Part shown: positions 18,714-27,467 of the stretch, piece by piece
Layout: each line of letters starts with the position of its first letter
Position numbering within the stretch: position 1 is the stretch's first letter
NCBI RefSeq assembly: GCF_022024035.1
Contig: NZ_CP091787.1
Span: forward strand, 1,364,001 to 1,428,000
Length of the DNA stretch: 64,000 nucleotides
Reading direction: 5' to 3'
DNA from: Prevotella sp. E13-17
Lineage (GTDB): Bacteria; Bacteroidota; Bacteroidia; Bacteroidales; Bacteroidaceae
The notes under the pieces: generated by a model
Told to the model about the DNA's origin: nothing
Seen by the model: the letters and a program-made list of their open reading frames with translations, nothing else
Database searches by the model: none
Position numbers and translations under genes: made by a program

Positions 18714-20951
18714 TTATTTTTTCAACCATTTGTCCAGCCACTCGAAGTAGGTGCGCTGCCATAGAATGCCATTCTGTGGTTTCAGAACCCAGTGGTTCTC
18801 ATCGGGGAAAATCAATAGCTCGGCTTCGATACCTCGCATGCGAGCAGCATTGAAGGCACTCATGCCCTGTGTGGCATTGATGCGATAGTCTTTCTCACCA
18901 TGAATAACCAAAATGGGAGTGTCCCACTTATCGACAAAGCGGTGGGGAGAGTTCTCGTAGGTTTTCTTGGCACGAGCTGTCTGATCCTTATTCCAGTATG
19001 CATCATCGTACTCCCAGTTAGAGAACCAGTTTTCTTCGGTTTCAGTGTACATTGCTTCGAGGTTGAAAGCGCCATCATGTGCAATGAAGCACTTGAAGCG
19101 CTTGTCGTGATGGCCTGCCAGATAGTAAACAGAGAAACCACCAAACGAAGCTCCAACAGCGCCCAGACGGTCGCGATCTACATATGACAGACTGTCGCAA
19201 GCGAAGTCGATGGCTGACAGATAGTCGTTCATACACTGACCTGTCCAATCTCCGCTGATCTCCTCGAGCCATTCCTGTCCGAAGCCCGGCAGTCCGCGAC
19301 GATTAGGTGCTACGACAACGTATCCTTGAGAAGCCATGATGAAGAAGTTCCAACGATAGCTCCAGAACTGTGAGACAGGACTCTGAGGGCCACCTTCACA
19401 GAAGAGCAGGGTGGGGTACTTCTTATTCTTATCGAAATGGGGAGGCAGGATAACCCATGTGAGCATGTCCTTACCATCGGTGGTTTTCACCCAGTATTGT
19501 TCTACTGAAGGCTTTCCTAATTGGTCAAGAATCTCCTTGTTGACTTCGGTAATCTGAGCGATCTTTGTGTCGCTGATGCTGTCACCAGGTGTAACAACGT
19601 AAAGATCGGCTGGATCTAAGTATGAGTGACGCTCAGCCAGAATCTGCTGATTGTTCAACATTTGCAACGAACCAAAATCGGCCCAATCTTTGCTCAATTG
19701 AGAGACTTCGCCTTGAACGTTGGTGCGATAAAGATTCTCGGTGGCGTGCCATACACCTATATAATATATGGTTCGCGAGTCGGGAGCCCAGCAGAAATCG
19801 TCAACACTTGAATCGAAAGACTCAGTAACATAGGTCTTGGCGTTGGCGTGAGGGTCTTTGGCTACTATATTGAGGTCGCATACGCAAAGGCGATTGCGAT
19901 CGCTCTCATAACCATCGCGCTTCATCGAGAGCCAAGCCACATAGCGTCCGTCGGGCGAGAATTTGGGGTTGATGTCGTAACCCACGTTTCTGTCTTTCAA
20001 GCTAGCATGCTGGTTGATATACTGATTCTTCAGTGACTTGGTGGGATTGCAGATGCCGTCGGGTGAGTCAACAGTTCCTCCATCGGGTATCACGCCAAAC
20101 TCACCTCCTTTACAGAGGTTGATGGTCTTTTCGTGATTGCCACTTTCTACATCATAGAGGAAGATGTCGCTATCGGTAGATATGCTGTAGTCGATGCCAG
20201 TCTTTGTTCGACAAGTGAAGGCGATGAACTTGGAGTCGGGGCTCCATGCCAACTGCTCCATTCCGCCGAAAGGTTCCATTGGACACTCGTAGGGTTCACC
20301 TTCAAGGATATCCTTGCCATCGTTGGTGATTGTAAAGTTGTTGTCCACACTGAAGACAAAAGGATGTTGGATGCTTTCTACGTAGTGATCCCAATGACGA
20401 TACATCAGGTCAGTCACCACGCGGCCTGTTGTTTTAGGCAGGTCGGCAGGCTTCTCTTTGATGATTTCGTTAAAGGGTATGCTCTGCAGAATGATGACCT
20501 TTGAATAGTCGGGCGAGAACATAAATCCCTCTACTTTACCCTCGGTCTCAGACAACTGCTTGCGATTGGAGCCGTCGAGTTTCATCTTCCAGACTTCGCC
20601 CCCTTTGATAAATGCGACGGTCTCGTTGTCGAGCCACTGTGCATCGGTTTCATTGTCAGCATCTTCGGTGAGTTGCTTCTGTTCGGAACCATCGGCATTC
20701 ATCATCCAGAGCACCTGATGACTCTTGTTTTCTTCCACACTATAGTAACCCATTTGGAATACAATATGCTGTCCATCGGGCGAAGCCTGATAGCTGCCAA
20801 TGCGGCTCATGGCCCAGAGAGCCTCTGGTGTCATTTGGTCATTTTCCAATTGGATTGTCTGCTTTTGAATGTTCACTTGGTCATTGTCTTTCTGTGTGCC
20901 ACAAGCGGTCATCATCATGATAGCTGCGGCTGTTGTTAGTATATGCTTCAT
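18714..20951 (-). CDS. S9 family (prolyl oligopeptidase-type) peptidase, lipoprotein
   Basis: This is an envelope serine peptidase related to dipeptidyl/acylaminoacyl peptidases. The N-terminus has a lipoprotein signal ('MKHILTTAAAIMMMTAC', Cys17). A WD40/PD40-like propeller occupies about 35-450 ('SPDGQHIVFQMG', 'SPDSKFIAFTC', 'SPDGRYVAWLS'). The alpha/beta hydrolase domain carries the triad Ser602 (GAS602FGGFS), Asp688 (GEKD688YRI) and His720 (ENH720WV). Length (745 aa) is normal. It lies 36 bp after the DUF1846 gene and 12 bp before the MFS carrier on the minus strand, suggesting extracytoplasmic peptide cleavage followed by uptake. Confidence 0.93.
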   Translation of the reverse strand: MKHILTTAAAIMMMTACGTQKDNDQVNIQKQTIQLENDQMTPEALWAMSRIGSYQASPDGQHIVFQMGYYSVEENKSHQVLWMMNADGSEQKQLTEDADNETDAQWLDNETVAFIKGGEVWKMKLDGSNRKQLSETEGKVEGFMFSPDYSKVIILQSIPFNEIIKEKPADLPKTTGRVVTDLMYRHWDHYVESIQHPFVFSVDNNFTITNDGKDILEGEPYECPMEPFGGMEQLAWSPDSKFIAFTCRTKTGIDYSISTDSDIFLYDVESGNHEKTINLCKGGEFGVIPDGGTVDSPDGICNPTKSLKNQYINQHASLKDRNVGYDINPKFSPDGRYVAWLSMKRDGYESDRNRLCVCDLNIVAKDPHANAKTYVTESFDSSVDDFCWAPDSRTIYYIGVWHATENLYRTNVQGEVSQLSKDWADFGSLQMLNNQQILAERHSYLDPADLYVVTPGDSISDTKIAQITEVNKEILDQLGKPSVEQYWVKTTDGKDMLTWVILPPHFDKNKKYPTLLFCEGGPQSPVSQFWSYRWNFFIMASQGYVVVAPNRRGLPGFGQEWLEEISGDWTGQCMNDYLSAIDFACDSLSYVDRDRLGAVGASFGGFSVYYLAGHHDKRFKCFIAHDGAFNLEAMYTETEENWFSNWEYDDAYWNKDQTARAKKTYENSPHRFVDKWDTPILVIHGEKDYRINATQGMSAFNAARMRGIEAELLIFPDENHWVLKPQNGILWQRTYFEWLDKWLKK

Positions 20952-20987
20952 ACTATATTAGATTGAGTCGTATGATATTGACTATAT

Positions 20988-22451
20988 TTATTTCTTTCTA
21001 ACAGGATCGCAGGTAAGGCCACAGCCGAGTTTCTTGAATATCTTTCGGTCAACCTCGCTGAGCATGACAGTGCTGTGAACCTGACAACCGTGTAGCTGTG
21101 GCAGTTGCTCAAGTGCCTTGCGACAATTCTCGTCGTCTGGCGACAGGACCGAGAGTGCTACGAGAACCTCGTCTGTGTGCAGACGTGGATTCTTGCCTCC
21201 TAAATATTCAATCTTTGTTTTCTGTACGGGTTCGATGAGGCTCTGAGGAATCAGCTTAACTTCGTGCCCAATGCCTGCAAGATGTTTCATGGCATTCAGC
21301 AATAGTGCTGCGCTACATCCGAGAAGTGGGCTTGACTTGGCCGTTATGATGGTTCCATCTTCAAGTTCCATTGCTGCTGCAGGCTGTTCGGTCAGTTCCT
21401 GCTTGGCTGCGGCAGCCACTGTTACGCGGCGGTATGCAGTGCTAATCTTTGCTTGGTTGAACAACATGAGGATTTTGTTAACCTCGCGTTCGTTGTCGAT
21501 ACCATCTGCCATTTTATTGGTAGCATCGTAGTAACGGCGTATGATTTCGTCTCGACTGGCTTGACAACACACCTCGTCATCGCTGATACAGAAGCCCACC
21601 ATGTTGACGCCCATGTCGGTCGGCGACTTGTAGGGGTTCTCGCCATAGATACCTTCAAACAAGGCATTCAGCACGGGGAATATCTCGATGTCGCGATTAT
21701 AGTTGATTGCAATCTTATCATAAGCATCCAGATGGAAGGGGTCTATCATGTTGACATCGTTCAAATCGGCCGTGGCAGCCTCGTAGGCGATATTGACAGG
21801 GTGCTTCAGGGGAAGGTTCCACACTGGGAATGTCTCAAACTTTGCATAGCCAGCTTGAATGCCACGCTTGTTTTCGTTGTATAGCTGAGAGAGGCATACT
21901 GCCATTTTGCCGCTACCAGGTCCTGGTGCTGTGACGATGACCAGTTCGCGAGAGGTTTCCACATAATCGTTTTTGCCGAAACCATTGTCGCTGGCAATGA
22001 GCTCCACATTATGAGGATAGCCATCAATAAGATAGTGTACGTATGATTTGATGCCCATTCGCTCGAGACGATGGCGGAACTGGTCGGCAGCTTTCTGACC
22101 ATTGTAATGAGTAATAACGACAGAGCCTACCATGAAGTCGCGATTCATAAACTCTTCGCGAAGACGAAGTACATCCTCGTCGTAGGTGATGCCAAGGTCG
22201 GCACGCACCTTGTTTTTCTCGATGTCTTCTGCGCTGACCACAATAACGATTTCCAGTTGGTCGCGTAGTTGAGCAAACATGCGCAGTTTTGAGTCGGGCT
22301 TGAATCCTGGCAGTACGCGTGATGCATGGTGGTCATCAAACAGTTTTCCACCTAACTCCAAGTATAGCTTTCCGTTAAACTGTGCAATTCGCTCACGAAT
22401 ATGCTCTGATTGTATCTTCAGATACTTCTCGTTGTCAAATCCAATCTTCAT
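20988..22451 (-). CDS. DUF1846 family protein
   Basis: This is a DUF1846 (UPF0371) protein of 487 aa, the usual family length. It opens with 'GFDNEKYLKIQSEHIRERI' and has 'APGPGSGKMAVCLSQLYNE' around residues 173-190, a glycine-rich loop the family shares. It is probably cytoplasmic, with no signal or membrane segment. The family has solved structures with Rossmann-like and nucleotide-binding-like folds, but I know of no firm function. It sits between yidC (26 bp upstream) and the S9 peptidase (36 bp downstream) in an apparent operon. Confidence 0.9.
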   Translation of the reverse strand: MKIGFDNEKYLKIQSEHIRERIAQFNGKLYLELGGKLFDDHHASRVLPGFKPDSKLRMFAQLRDQLEIVIVVSAEDIEKNKVRADLGITYDEDVLRLREEFMNRDFMVGSVVITHYNGQKAADQFRHRLERMGIKSYVHYLIDGYPHNVELIASDNGFGKNDYVETSRELVIVTAPGPGSGKMAVCLSQLYNENKRGIQAGYAKFETFPVWNLPLKHPVNIAYEAATADLNDVNMIDPFHLDAYDKIAINYNRDIEIFPVLNALFEGIYGENPYKSPTDMGVNMVGFCISDDEVCCQASRDEIIRRYYDATNKMADGIDNEREVNKILMLFNQAKISTAYRRVTVAAAAKQELTEQPAAAMELEDGTIITAKSSPLLGCSAALLLNAMKHLAGIGHEVKLIPQSLIEPVQKTKIEYLGGKNPRLHTDEVLVALSVLSPDDENCRKALEQLPQLHGCQVHSTVMLSEVDRKIFKKLGCGLTCDPVRKK

Positions 22452-22477
22452 TTTAATTTTGTGAATGTGTTTAAGGT

Positions 22478-24358
22478 TTATTTCTTATATCCGTTTTGAC
22501 GTTGACGCTGCAATTCTTCGGCCTGTTTCTGCATGGCTTCCAGGCGAGCCGCCAGTCCGCTTTGTTTCTTAGGATTGTTCTTGTTTTCTTTATAGTGTGC
22601 TTCAAGGATAGCCAACAGCTTGGCATCGTCAGTTGTCTTGCGCAGAGTCCACATGATGGCTGCTGAGAAGAACAGAGAGATGAAGTAGTAGAAGTTAAGA
22701 CCAGCAGAGTAGTCGTTGAACATGAAGAAGAACATGAGTGGCATGAGATACATCATCCATTGCATCATCTTCATCTGTTCAGCCTGTTGGCCTACCATTT
22801 GGTCACGCTGTTGGCGCATAGTCATATAGCTATAGAGAATGTTGGACACGCAGAAAAGGATACATGTCAGCGAGAGATGGTCGCCAATGCCCCAGATGTG
22901 GGTCCCCCATTCAACGATGGGGTCGTAGGTTGACAGGTCGTTGATCCAGAGGAAAGACTCGCGGCGCAGCTGGATGGCATTAGGCACGAAGTTGAACATT
23001 GCAATCCAGATAGGCATCTGGATGAGCATGGGCAGACAGCCACCAAGAGGTGAAACGCCATATTGTGCATATAGTTGCATCATGGCCTGTTGCTTTTGCA
23101 TTTGGTCTTCAGGCTTGTCAAATTGCTTAGTGGCTTCATCAAGTTTTGGTTTCAGCACGCGCATCTTGGCACTTGACATATAACTCTTCTTGACCATCGG
23201 GAAGGTGATGGCCTTCAGCAGAAGGGTAATGAGAATAAGTACAATACCCATGTTAAATCCAAACTGGGTGAGGAAGTCGAATACATAGAGCGTAAACCAG
23301 CGGTTGATGATTCGGAAAAGGGGCCATCCCAGATATACAAGCTGCTCGAGGTCAAGGTCTTTGTCGAATTTGCTTTGCTCTTCAACACTCTGTATCAGGC
23401 GGAAATCATTGGGACCGATATACATCTCAAATTCTGAGGCTTCCTTGCCTGTTGGGTCGAACTTGGTCTTCAGCTCTGCCTGGTAATACTTCAAGAATCC
23501 AGAACCTTTCTCTTGGGGTGTGCTGGCTAGATGGGCACCTTTTTGGAAATCGTCCTTGGCAATGAGGACAGCAGAGAAGAACTGGTTCTTGAAAGCGACC
23601 CAGTCGAGTGCTTTCTCGGTCGTTTCCTCGTCTTCAGAGGTCTCGCTCAGATAGTCTGTGTCGCCTTCTGCCTCCTTGAAGGTTAGGGTTGAATAGCGAT
23701 TCTCAAACATAAAGCCGGCCTCTTGCTGGCGGCAAGAGTCTTGCCATTGGATGGTCATGTCTTTCAATGTCGAGCTAAAGTGCTTGCTCATGTTCAGCGC
23801 CTGTAGCGACATGTGGAGCATGTAGTCAGGTCCCAGCTCGTAGTTGATCTGCAATTGTCCGCCATCGTTGGTCTCTGCTGTCATCACCAGCTTGTGGTCA
23901 CCTTCTTGATGTGCGGTGAAATACAGGTTTTTCGTGATGATGTTGTCTTCCTTACCGTCGATGATGAAGTTCATCTGCTGTCCTTCGTTGGTAAAGAGCG
24001 TCACGTCGGGGTTGTTGTCGCGATCTTCAAAGTTCAAGATCTTAGCACTTGCCAGAGCACCTCCCTTGGTGTTGAAGCTCAGCACCACCTTGTCATTGCT
24101 GAGTGTGACTACTTCGTTCTTGCCATTCAGGGCATTATAGAACAGGGCTGCGCTATCGATAGCGGTCTCTGCTGCTTCCGTTTGGGCAGTTCTAAGTGCT
24201 TCTTCTTTCTGTCGTTCTGCATTTGCCTCTATTTGTGCAATGCTGTCTTGCTGTCTCTGATAGGCATCTATCTCTTCTTGAGTGGGTTGCGACCACCAGT
24301 TAAACAAGACTAATAAAACCGCAATAAGGGCAAATCCCGTAAGAGTGTTTTTGTTCAT
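22478..24358 (-). CDS. yidC: Membrane protein insertase YidC
   Basis: YidC inserts and folds inner-membrane proteins, alone or with Sec. The 626-aa protein has an N-terminal TM ('LTGFALIAVLLVLFNWW'), then a long periplasmic beta domain (about 30-350). The conserved five-TM core follows from about 370: 'FNMGIVLILITLLLKAITFPM', the cytoplasmic 'YMSSAKMRVLKPKLDE' hairpin, and 'GVSPLGGCLPMLIQMPI'. The C-terminus is basic ('QRQRQNGYKK'), as expected for ribosome contact. A possible -7 box lies at 24401-24408. It is the first gene of the yidC-DUF1846-S9-MFS run. Confidence 0.96.
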   Translation of the reverse strand: MNKNTLTGFALIAVLLVLFNWWSQPTQEEIDAYQRQQDSIAQIEANAERQKEEALRTAQTEAAETAIDSAALFYNALNGKNEVVTLSNDKVVLSFNTKGGALASAKILNFEDRDNNPDVTLFTNEGQQMNFIIDGKEDNIITKNLYFTAHQEGDHKLVMTAETNDGGQLQINYELGPDYMLHMSLQALNMSKHFSSTLKDMTIQWQDSCRQQEAGFMFENRYSTLTFKEAEGDTDYLSETSEDEETTEKALDWVAFKNQFFSAVLIAKDDFQKGAHLASTPQEKGSGFLKYYQAELKTKFDPTGKEASEFEMYIGPNDFRLIQSVEEQSKFDKDLDLEQLVYLGWPLFRIINRWFTLYVFDFLTQFGFNMGIVLILITLLLKAITFPMVKKSYMSSAKMRVLKPKLDEATKQFDKPEDQMQKQQAMMQLYAQYGVSPLGGCLPMLIQMPIWIAMFNFVPNAIQLRRESFLWINDLSTYDPIVEWGTHIWGIGDHLSLTCILFCVSNILYSYMTMRQQRDQMVGQQAEQMKMMQWMMYLMPLMFFFMFNDYSAGLNFYYFISLFFSAAIMWTLRKTTDDAKLLAILEAHYKENKNNPKKQSGLAARLEAMQKQAEELQRQRQNGYKK

Positions 24359-24400
24359 TTTTATTTAATGTAATGTGATTATCTATTATAAAACAAGGTG

Positions 24401-24408
24401 CAAATTTA
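24401..24408 (-). promoter_or_regulatory. -7 element upstream of yidC
   Basis: On the minus strand TAAATTTG lies 42 nt before the yidC ATG. A clear -33 TTTG is not visible. Confidence 0.45.
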
Positions 24409-24450
24409 CAACTTTTTTTTGATATCTATCATCTAATCAATTACTTTTTT

Positions 24451-24600
24451 GGAGATTATAACATATAAAATGCGGAGCATGTTATGGGCTATAACATCTC
24501 CGCATTGATGCTGTTCAACAGCAAAGTGCCACTTTGGTCATAGGAAAGTGGCTGTTTTCCTATGCTAAAGTGGCACTTTGTCATGCAAAAGCCATGTTAT
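24451..24600. repeat. Palindromic word array between htpG and yidC
   Basis: Two word families occur. The AAAGTG word appears at 24523, 24545 and 24567, exactly 22 bp apart; the outer copies are palindromic (CAAAGTGCCACTTTG and AAAGTGGCACTTT), and the middle copy sits in a CATAGGAAA...TTTTCCTATG hairpin. ATAACAT/ATGTTAT with GGAG/CTCC appears around 24451, 24474, 24491 and 24594. The words near 24469-24506 form a strong hairpin with one bulged G. The region starts 17 nt after the htpG stop. Confidence 0.85.
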
Positions 24601-24616
24601 TACAAGTTGATAGCAA

Positions 24617-26671
24617 TTATTTAATCAGCTCATAGCTGCGCTTCAGGAACTTGTCGAGCGACTCGCCTTTCAGCATGCCGTTCTGCAACAGGGCCAAATC
24701 GATAAGCTGGTGTACAATCGTGTTCTTCTGAGCATAGTTGCTGATAAGCTGTTCTTTCTGCTTTTTCAGTTCATCGATTGTGTCTTGAGTCTTGGTCTTG
24801 TCGTCTTTTTCTTCCTGAGTGATTTCCTCAGGTTTCTTCTTCTCAGTCTTTTGGTTGAGTGCAGCCAGACGAGCTTCCTGTCCTTTCAACTCACTTTCGA
24901 TGGGGTTGAGTTCGCCAGAGAGTGCTGATTGTGCCTCGTTGAGCACTTCTTTGATGAGACGATGGTCGCAGTTCAGTACGAGATTGAATGAGTCGGGCAT
25001 CTGACCGTAGAAACTCATGCCGCTCTGATAACGGCTCATTTCCTTCATGCGTCGCATCCACTCGTTTTGAGTGATAATGACGGGGCGTTGATCTTCGCCC
25101 AAGCTGTTGACCTCTACGAGAAACTCTGCCTTTTCTAGTTTTGGCATCTGCGACTGGAATACGGCTGTCAAATTGTCACGTTCGTTGTCTGCAAGTGTGC
25201 ATTTTGACGTGTCGTCTTTCTGTATCAGGTGGTCAACGGTGTCAGCATCAACACGTGTGAAGCGGCTCTTCTCGAACTTCTGTTCCAAAGTTTGTATGCA
25301 GGGCACGTCAAGTTGACCGTCGAGCAGGAGGACAGAATAGCCCTTGTCCTGTGCAGCCTTGATGTATGAATACTGCTCGTTGAGGTTGGTGGCATACAGA
25401 TAAATCAGGTTGCCGTCTTTGTCTTTCTGTGATGTCTCAATCAGCGTTTTGTACTCGTCGAAGGTGTAATACTTACCTTCTGTATCTTTCAACAAAGAGA
25501 AATCCTTGGCACGGTCGTAGAAGTTCTCTTCGGTAAGAATGCCATAGTTGATGAATATCTTAAGGTTATCCCATTTCTCCTCAAAGGCCTTGCGGTCTTC
25601 GTTGAAGATAGCTTTCAGTCTGTCAGAAACCTTTTTGGTGATATAGGTGGAGATCTTCTTCACCTCGCGGTCGCTCTGAAGATAAGAACGGCTCACGTTA
25701 AGGGGAATGTCTGGCGAGTCAATAACACCGTGAAGCAAGGTGAGGAACTCGGGAACGATACCATCGACTTGGTCTGTCACAAACACTTGGTTGCAGTAGA
25801 GCTGAATCTTGTTCTTCTGAAGTTCCAGACTGTTCTTAATCTTGGGGAAGTAAAGGATACCTGTCAGGTTGAATGGATAGTCAACATTCAGATGAATCCA
25901 GAACAAGGGCTCGTCATGCATGGGATAGAGTGTACGATAGAATGATTTGTAATCCTCGTCCTTCAGTGTGGATGGAGTCTTCGTCCACAGGGGCTCAACG
26001 CTATTGATGATGTTGTCCTCGTCTGTTTCAACCTGTTTGCCGTCTTTCCATTCGCTCTTCTTTCCAAAGGCAATAGGTATGGGCAGGAATTTGCAGTATT
26101 TGTTTAACAATCCTTCCAGCTTGTTCTTCTCCAGGAAATCCTTGTTGTCGTCGTCAATATAGAGAATGATGTCGGAACCATGTTCACTGCGATCGGCATC
26201 GTCTATCTCGTAGGCGGGGCTACCATCGCAGCTCCATTTTACAGCTTTAGAGCCTTCTTTCCATGATTTTGTGATAATTTCTACTTTCTTAGACACCATG
26301 AATGAAGAGTAGAAGCCTAGTCCAAAGTGACCAATAATATTGTTGGCATTATCCTTATACTTCTCAAGGAACTCGGTGACGCCAGAGAAAGCAATCTGAT
26401 TGATGTACTTATCAATCTCCTCTTCTGTCATTCCTATACCATGATCGCTGATGGTGATGGTTCCTTTCTCGGTGTCAAGGTTCACACGTACTGTCAGATC
26501 GCCAAGTTCTTCTTTGTATTCGCCCTTCTCTGCCAGAGTTTTTAGCTTCTGGGTAGCATCGACGGCATTGCTGACCATCTCGCGAAGAAAGATTTCCTGA
26601 TCGCTGTAGAGAAACTTTTTGATGACGGGGAAAATGTTCTCTGTTGTAACCCCGATATTACCTTTTTGCAT
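24617..26671 (-). CDS. htpG: Molecular chaperone HtpG (Hsp90)
   Basis: This is the bacterial Hsp90, an ATP-dependent cytosolic chaperone (684 aa). The GHKL ATPase N-domain shows 'FLREMVSNAVDA' (catalytic Glu and Mg-binding Asn), 'ISDHGIGMT' and 'IGHFGLGFYSSFMV'. The middle domain has 'LPLNVSRSYLQSD'-type sequence ('IPLNVSRSYLQSDREV'), containing the conserved Arg. The C-terminal dimerisation region carries a charged insert rich in Lys and Glu ('EKKKPEEITQEEKDD'), seen in Bacteroidetes forms. It is divergent from the rubrerythrin gene; the shared intergenic region could hold joint stress control. Confidence 0.97.
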   Translation of the reverse strand: MQKGNIGVTTENIFPVIKKFLYSDQEIFLREMVSNAVDATQKLKTLAEKGEYKEELGDLTVRVNLDTEKGTITISDHGIGMTEEEIDKYINQIAFSGVTEFLEKYKDNANNIIGHFGLGFYSSFMVSKKVEIITKSWKEGSKAVKWSCDGSPAYEIDDADRSEHGSDIILYIDDDNKDFLEKNKLEGLLNKYCKFLPIPIAFGKKSEWKDGKQVETDEDNIINSVEPLWTKTPSTLKDEDYKSFYRTLYPMHDEPLFWIHLNVDYPFNLTGILYFPKIKNSLELQKNKIQLYCNQVFVTDQVDGIVPEFLTLLHGVIDSPDIPLNVSRSYLQSDREVKKISTYITKKVSDRLKAIFNEDRKAFEEKWDNLKIFINYGILTEENFYDRAKDFSLLKDTEGKYYTFDEYKTLIETSQKDKDGNLIYLYATNLNEQYSYIKAAQDKGYSVLLLDGQLDVPCIQTLEQKFEKSRFTRVDADTVDHLIQKDDTSKCTLADNERDNLTAVFQSQMPKLEKAEFLVEVNSLGEDQRPVIITQNEWMRRMKEMSRYQSGMSFYGQMPDSFNLVLNCDHRLIKEVLNEAQSALSGELNPIESELKGQEARLAALNQKTEKKKPEEITQEEKDDKTKTQDTIDELKKQKEQLISNYAQKNTIVHQLIDLALLQNGMLKGESLDKFLKRSYELIK

Positions 26672-26771
26672 GATATAATTAAATTAACGTTTACTTAAAC
26701 CGTTGCAAATACCGTGCCAAAAAAACGAATATGGACTAAATAAAAAAAAGAAAGAAAAAACAGTATTTTGT

Positions 26772-26802
26772 TTTGCGATTTTGATTATAATGTTTATCTT
26801 TG
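26772..26802 (+). promoter_or_regulatory. Rubrerythrin promoter
   Basis: TTTG (26772-26775), a 19-nt spacer and TATCTTTG (26795-26802) match the consensus exactly. The leader is about 35 nt. This supports the start at 26843, since the upstream in-frame start at 26768 would precede the promoter. Confidence 0.8.
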
Positions 26803-26842
26803 CAACAGAGATTTAAGTACTAACAAACTAATTTTATACTTT

Positions 26843-27403
26843 ATGAAGAAAAAATTTATATGTGCTGTCTGCGGATATATCTATGAAGGCGAGTCAGCAC
26901 CCGAGAAGTGTCCTATTTGTAAGGCGCCAGCATCAAAGTTCTCTGAGTTAAAAGAGCAGGCTGGGGAAGTTACTTATGCCACAGTTCATCGTTTGGGAGA
27001 TGGAAAGATTGAGGGCGTGCCCGAAGAAATGATCAATGAGTTGCGCAATAACTATAACGGCGAATGCGGAGAGGTCGGTATGTATCTGGCCATGGCTCGC
27101 CAAGCCGACCGAGAGGGCTATCCCGAAATAGCAGAAGCCTTTAAGCGTTATGCCTTTGAAGAGGCAGATCATGCAAGTCGTTTTGCAGAACTGTTGGGCG
27201 AAGTAGTATTTGATACCAAGACAAACCTAGAGAAACGTGCAGCTGCTGAAGAAGGTGCTTGCGCCGATAAGTTTGAGCTTGCTAAGCAGGCCAAGGCGAT
27301 GGGCTTCGATGCTATTCACGACACCGTGCATGAGATGGCAAAGGATGAAGCTCGACATGGTGCAGGCTTCTCCGGTTTGCTAAAGCGCTACTTTAGCAAG
27401 TAG
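26843..27403 (+). CDS. Reverse rubrerythrin
   Basis: This is a cytoplasmic non-haem iron protein that reduces hydrogen peroxide (and in some members O2) in anaerobes. The rubredoxin-like Fe(Cys)4 domain is at the N-terminus (C7xxC10 and C23xxC26), and the ferritin-like diiron domain follows ('[17 protein letters not shown]', '[16 protein letters not shown]', '[17 protein letters not shown]'). This order is the 'reverse' type. The length is 186 aa with the start '[12 protein letters not shown]'. It is divergent from htpG. The next gene begins 40 bp downstream, inside a hairpin that follows the stop codon. Confidence 0.93.
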   Translation: MKKKFICAVCGYIYEGESAPEKCPICKAPASKFSELKEQAGEVTYATVHRLGDGKIEGVPEEMINELRNNYNGECGEVGMYLAMARQADREGYPEIAEAFKRYAFEEADHASRFAELLGEVVFDTKTNLEKRAAAEEGACADKFELAKQAKAMGFDAIHDTVHEMAKDEARHGAGFSGLLKRYFSK

Positions 27404-27412
27404 ATATATAAT

Positions 27413-27467
27413 AAAATAAGGAATAATCCGTTTTGTCTATATATGATGAAACGGATTATTTTATTTT
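27413..27467 (+). promoter_or_regulatory. Terminator-like hairpin enclosing the next gene's start codon
   Basis: AATAATCCGTTT (27422-27433) pairs perfectly with AAACGGATTATT (27449-27460). Flanking AAAATAA and TTATTTT extend the stem past a GG bulge. The loop (27434-27448) holds both candidate start codons of the lipoprotein gene. The purine-rich AAGGAA (27418-27423) lies in the left arm. A U-rich run follows, as in an intrinsic terminator, and this U-run is codons 5-9 of the lipoprotein. Confidence 0.75.
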
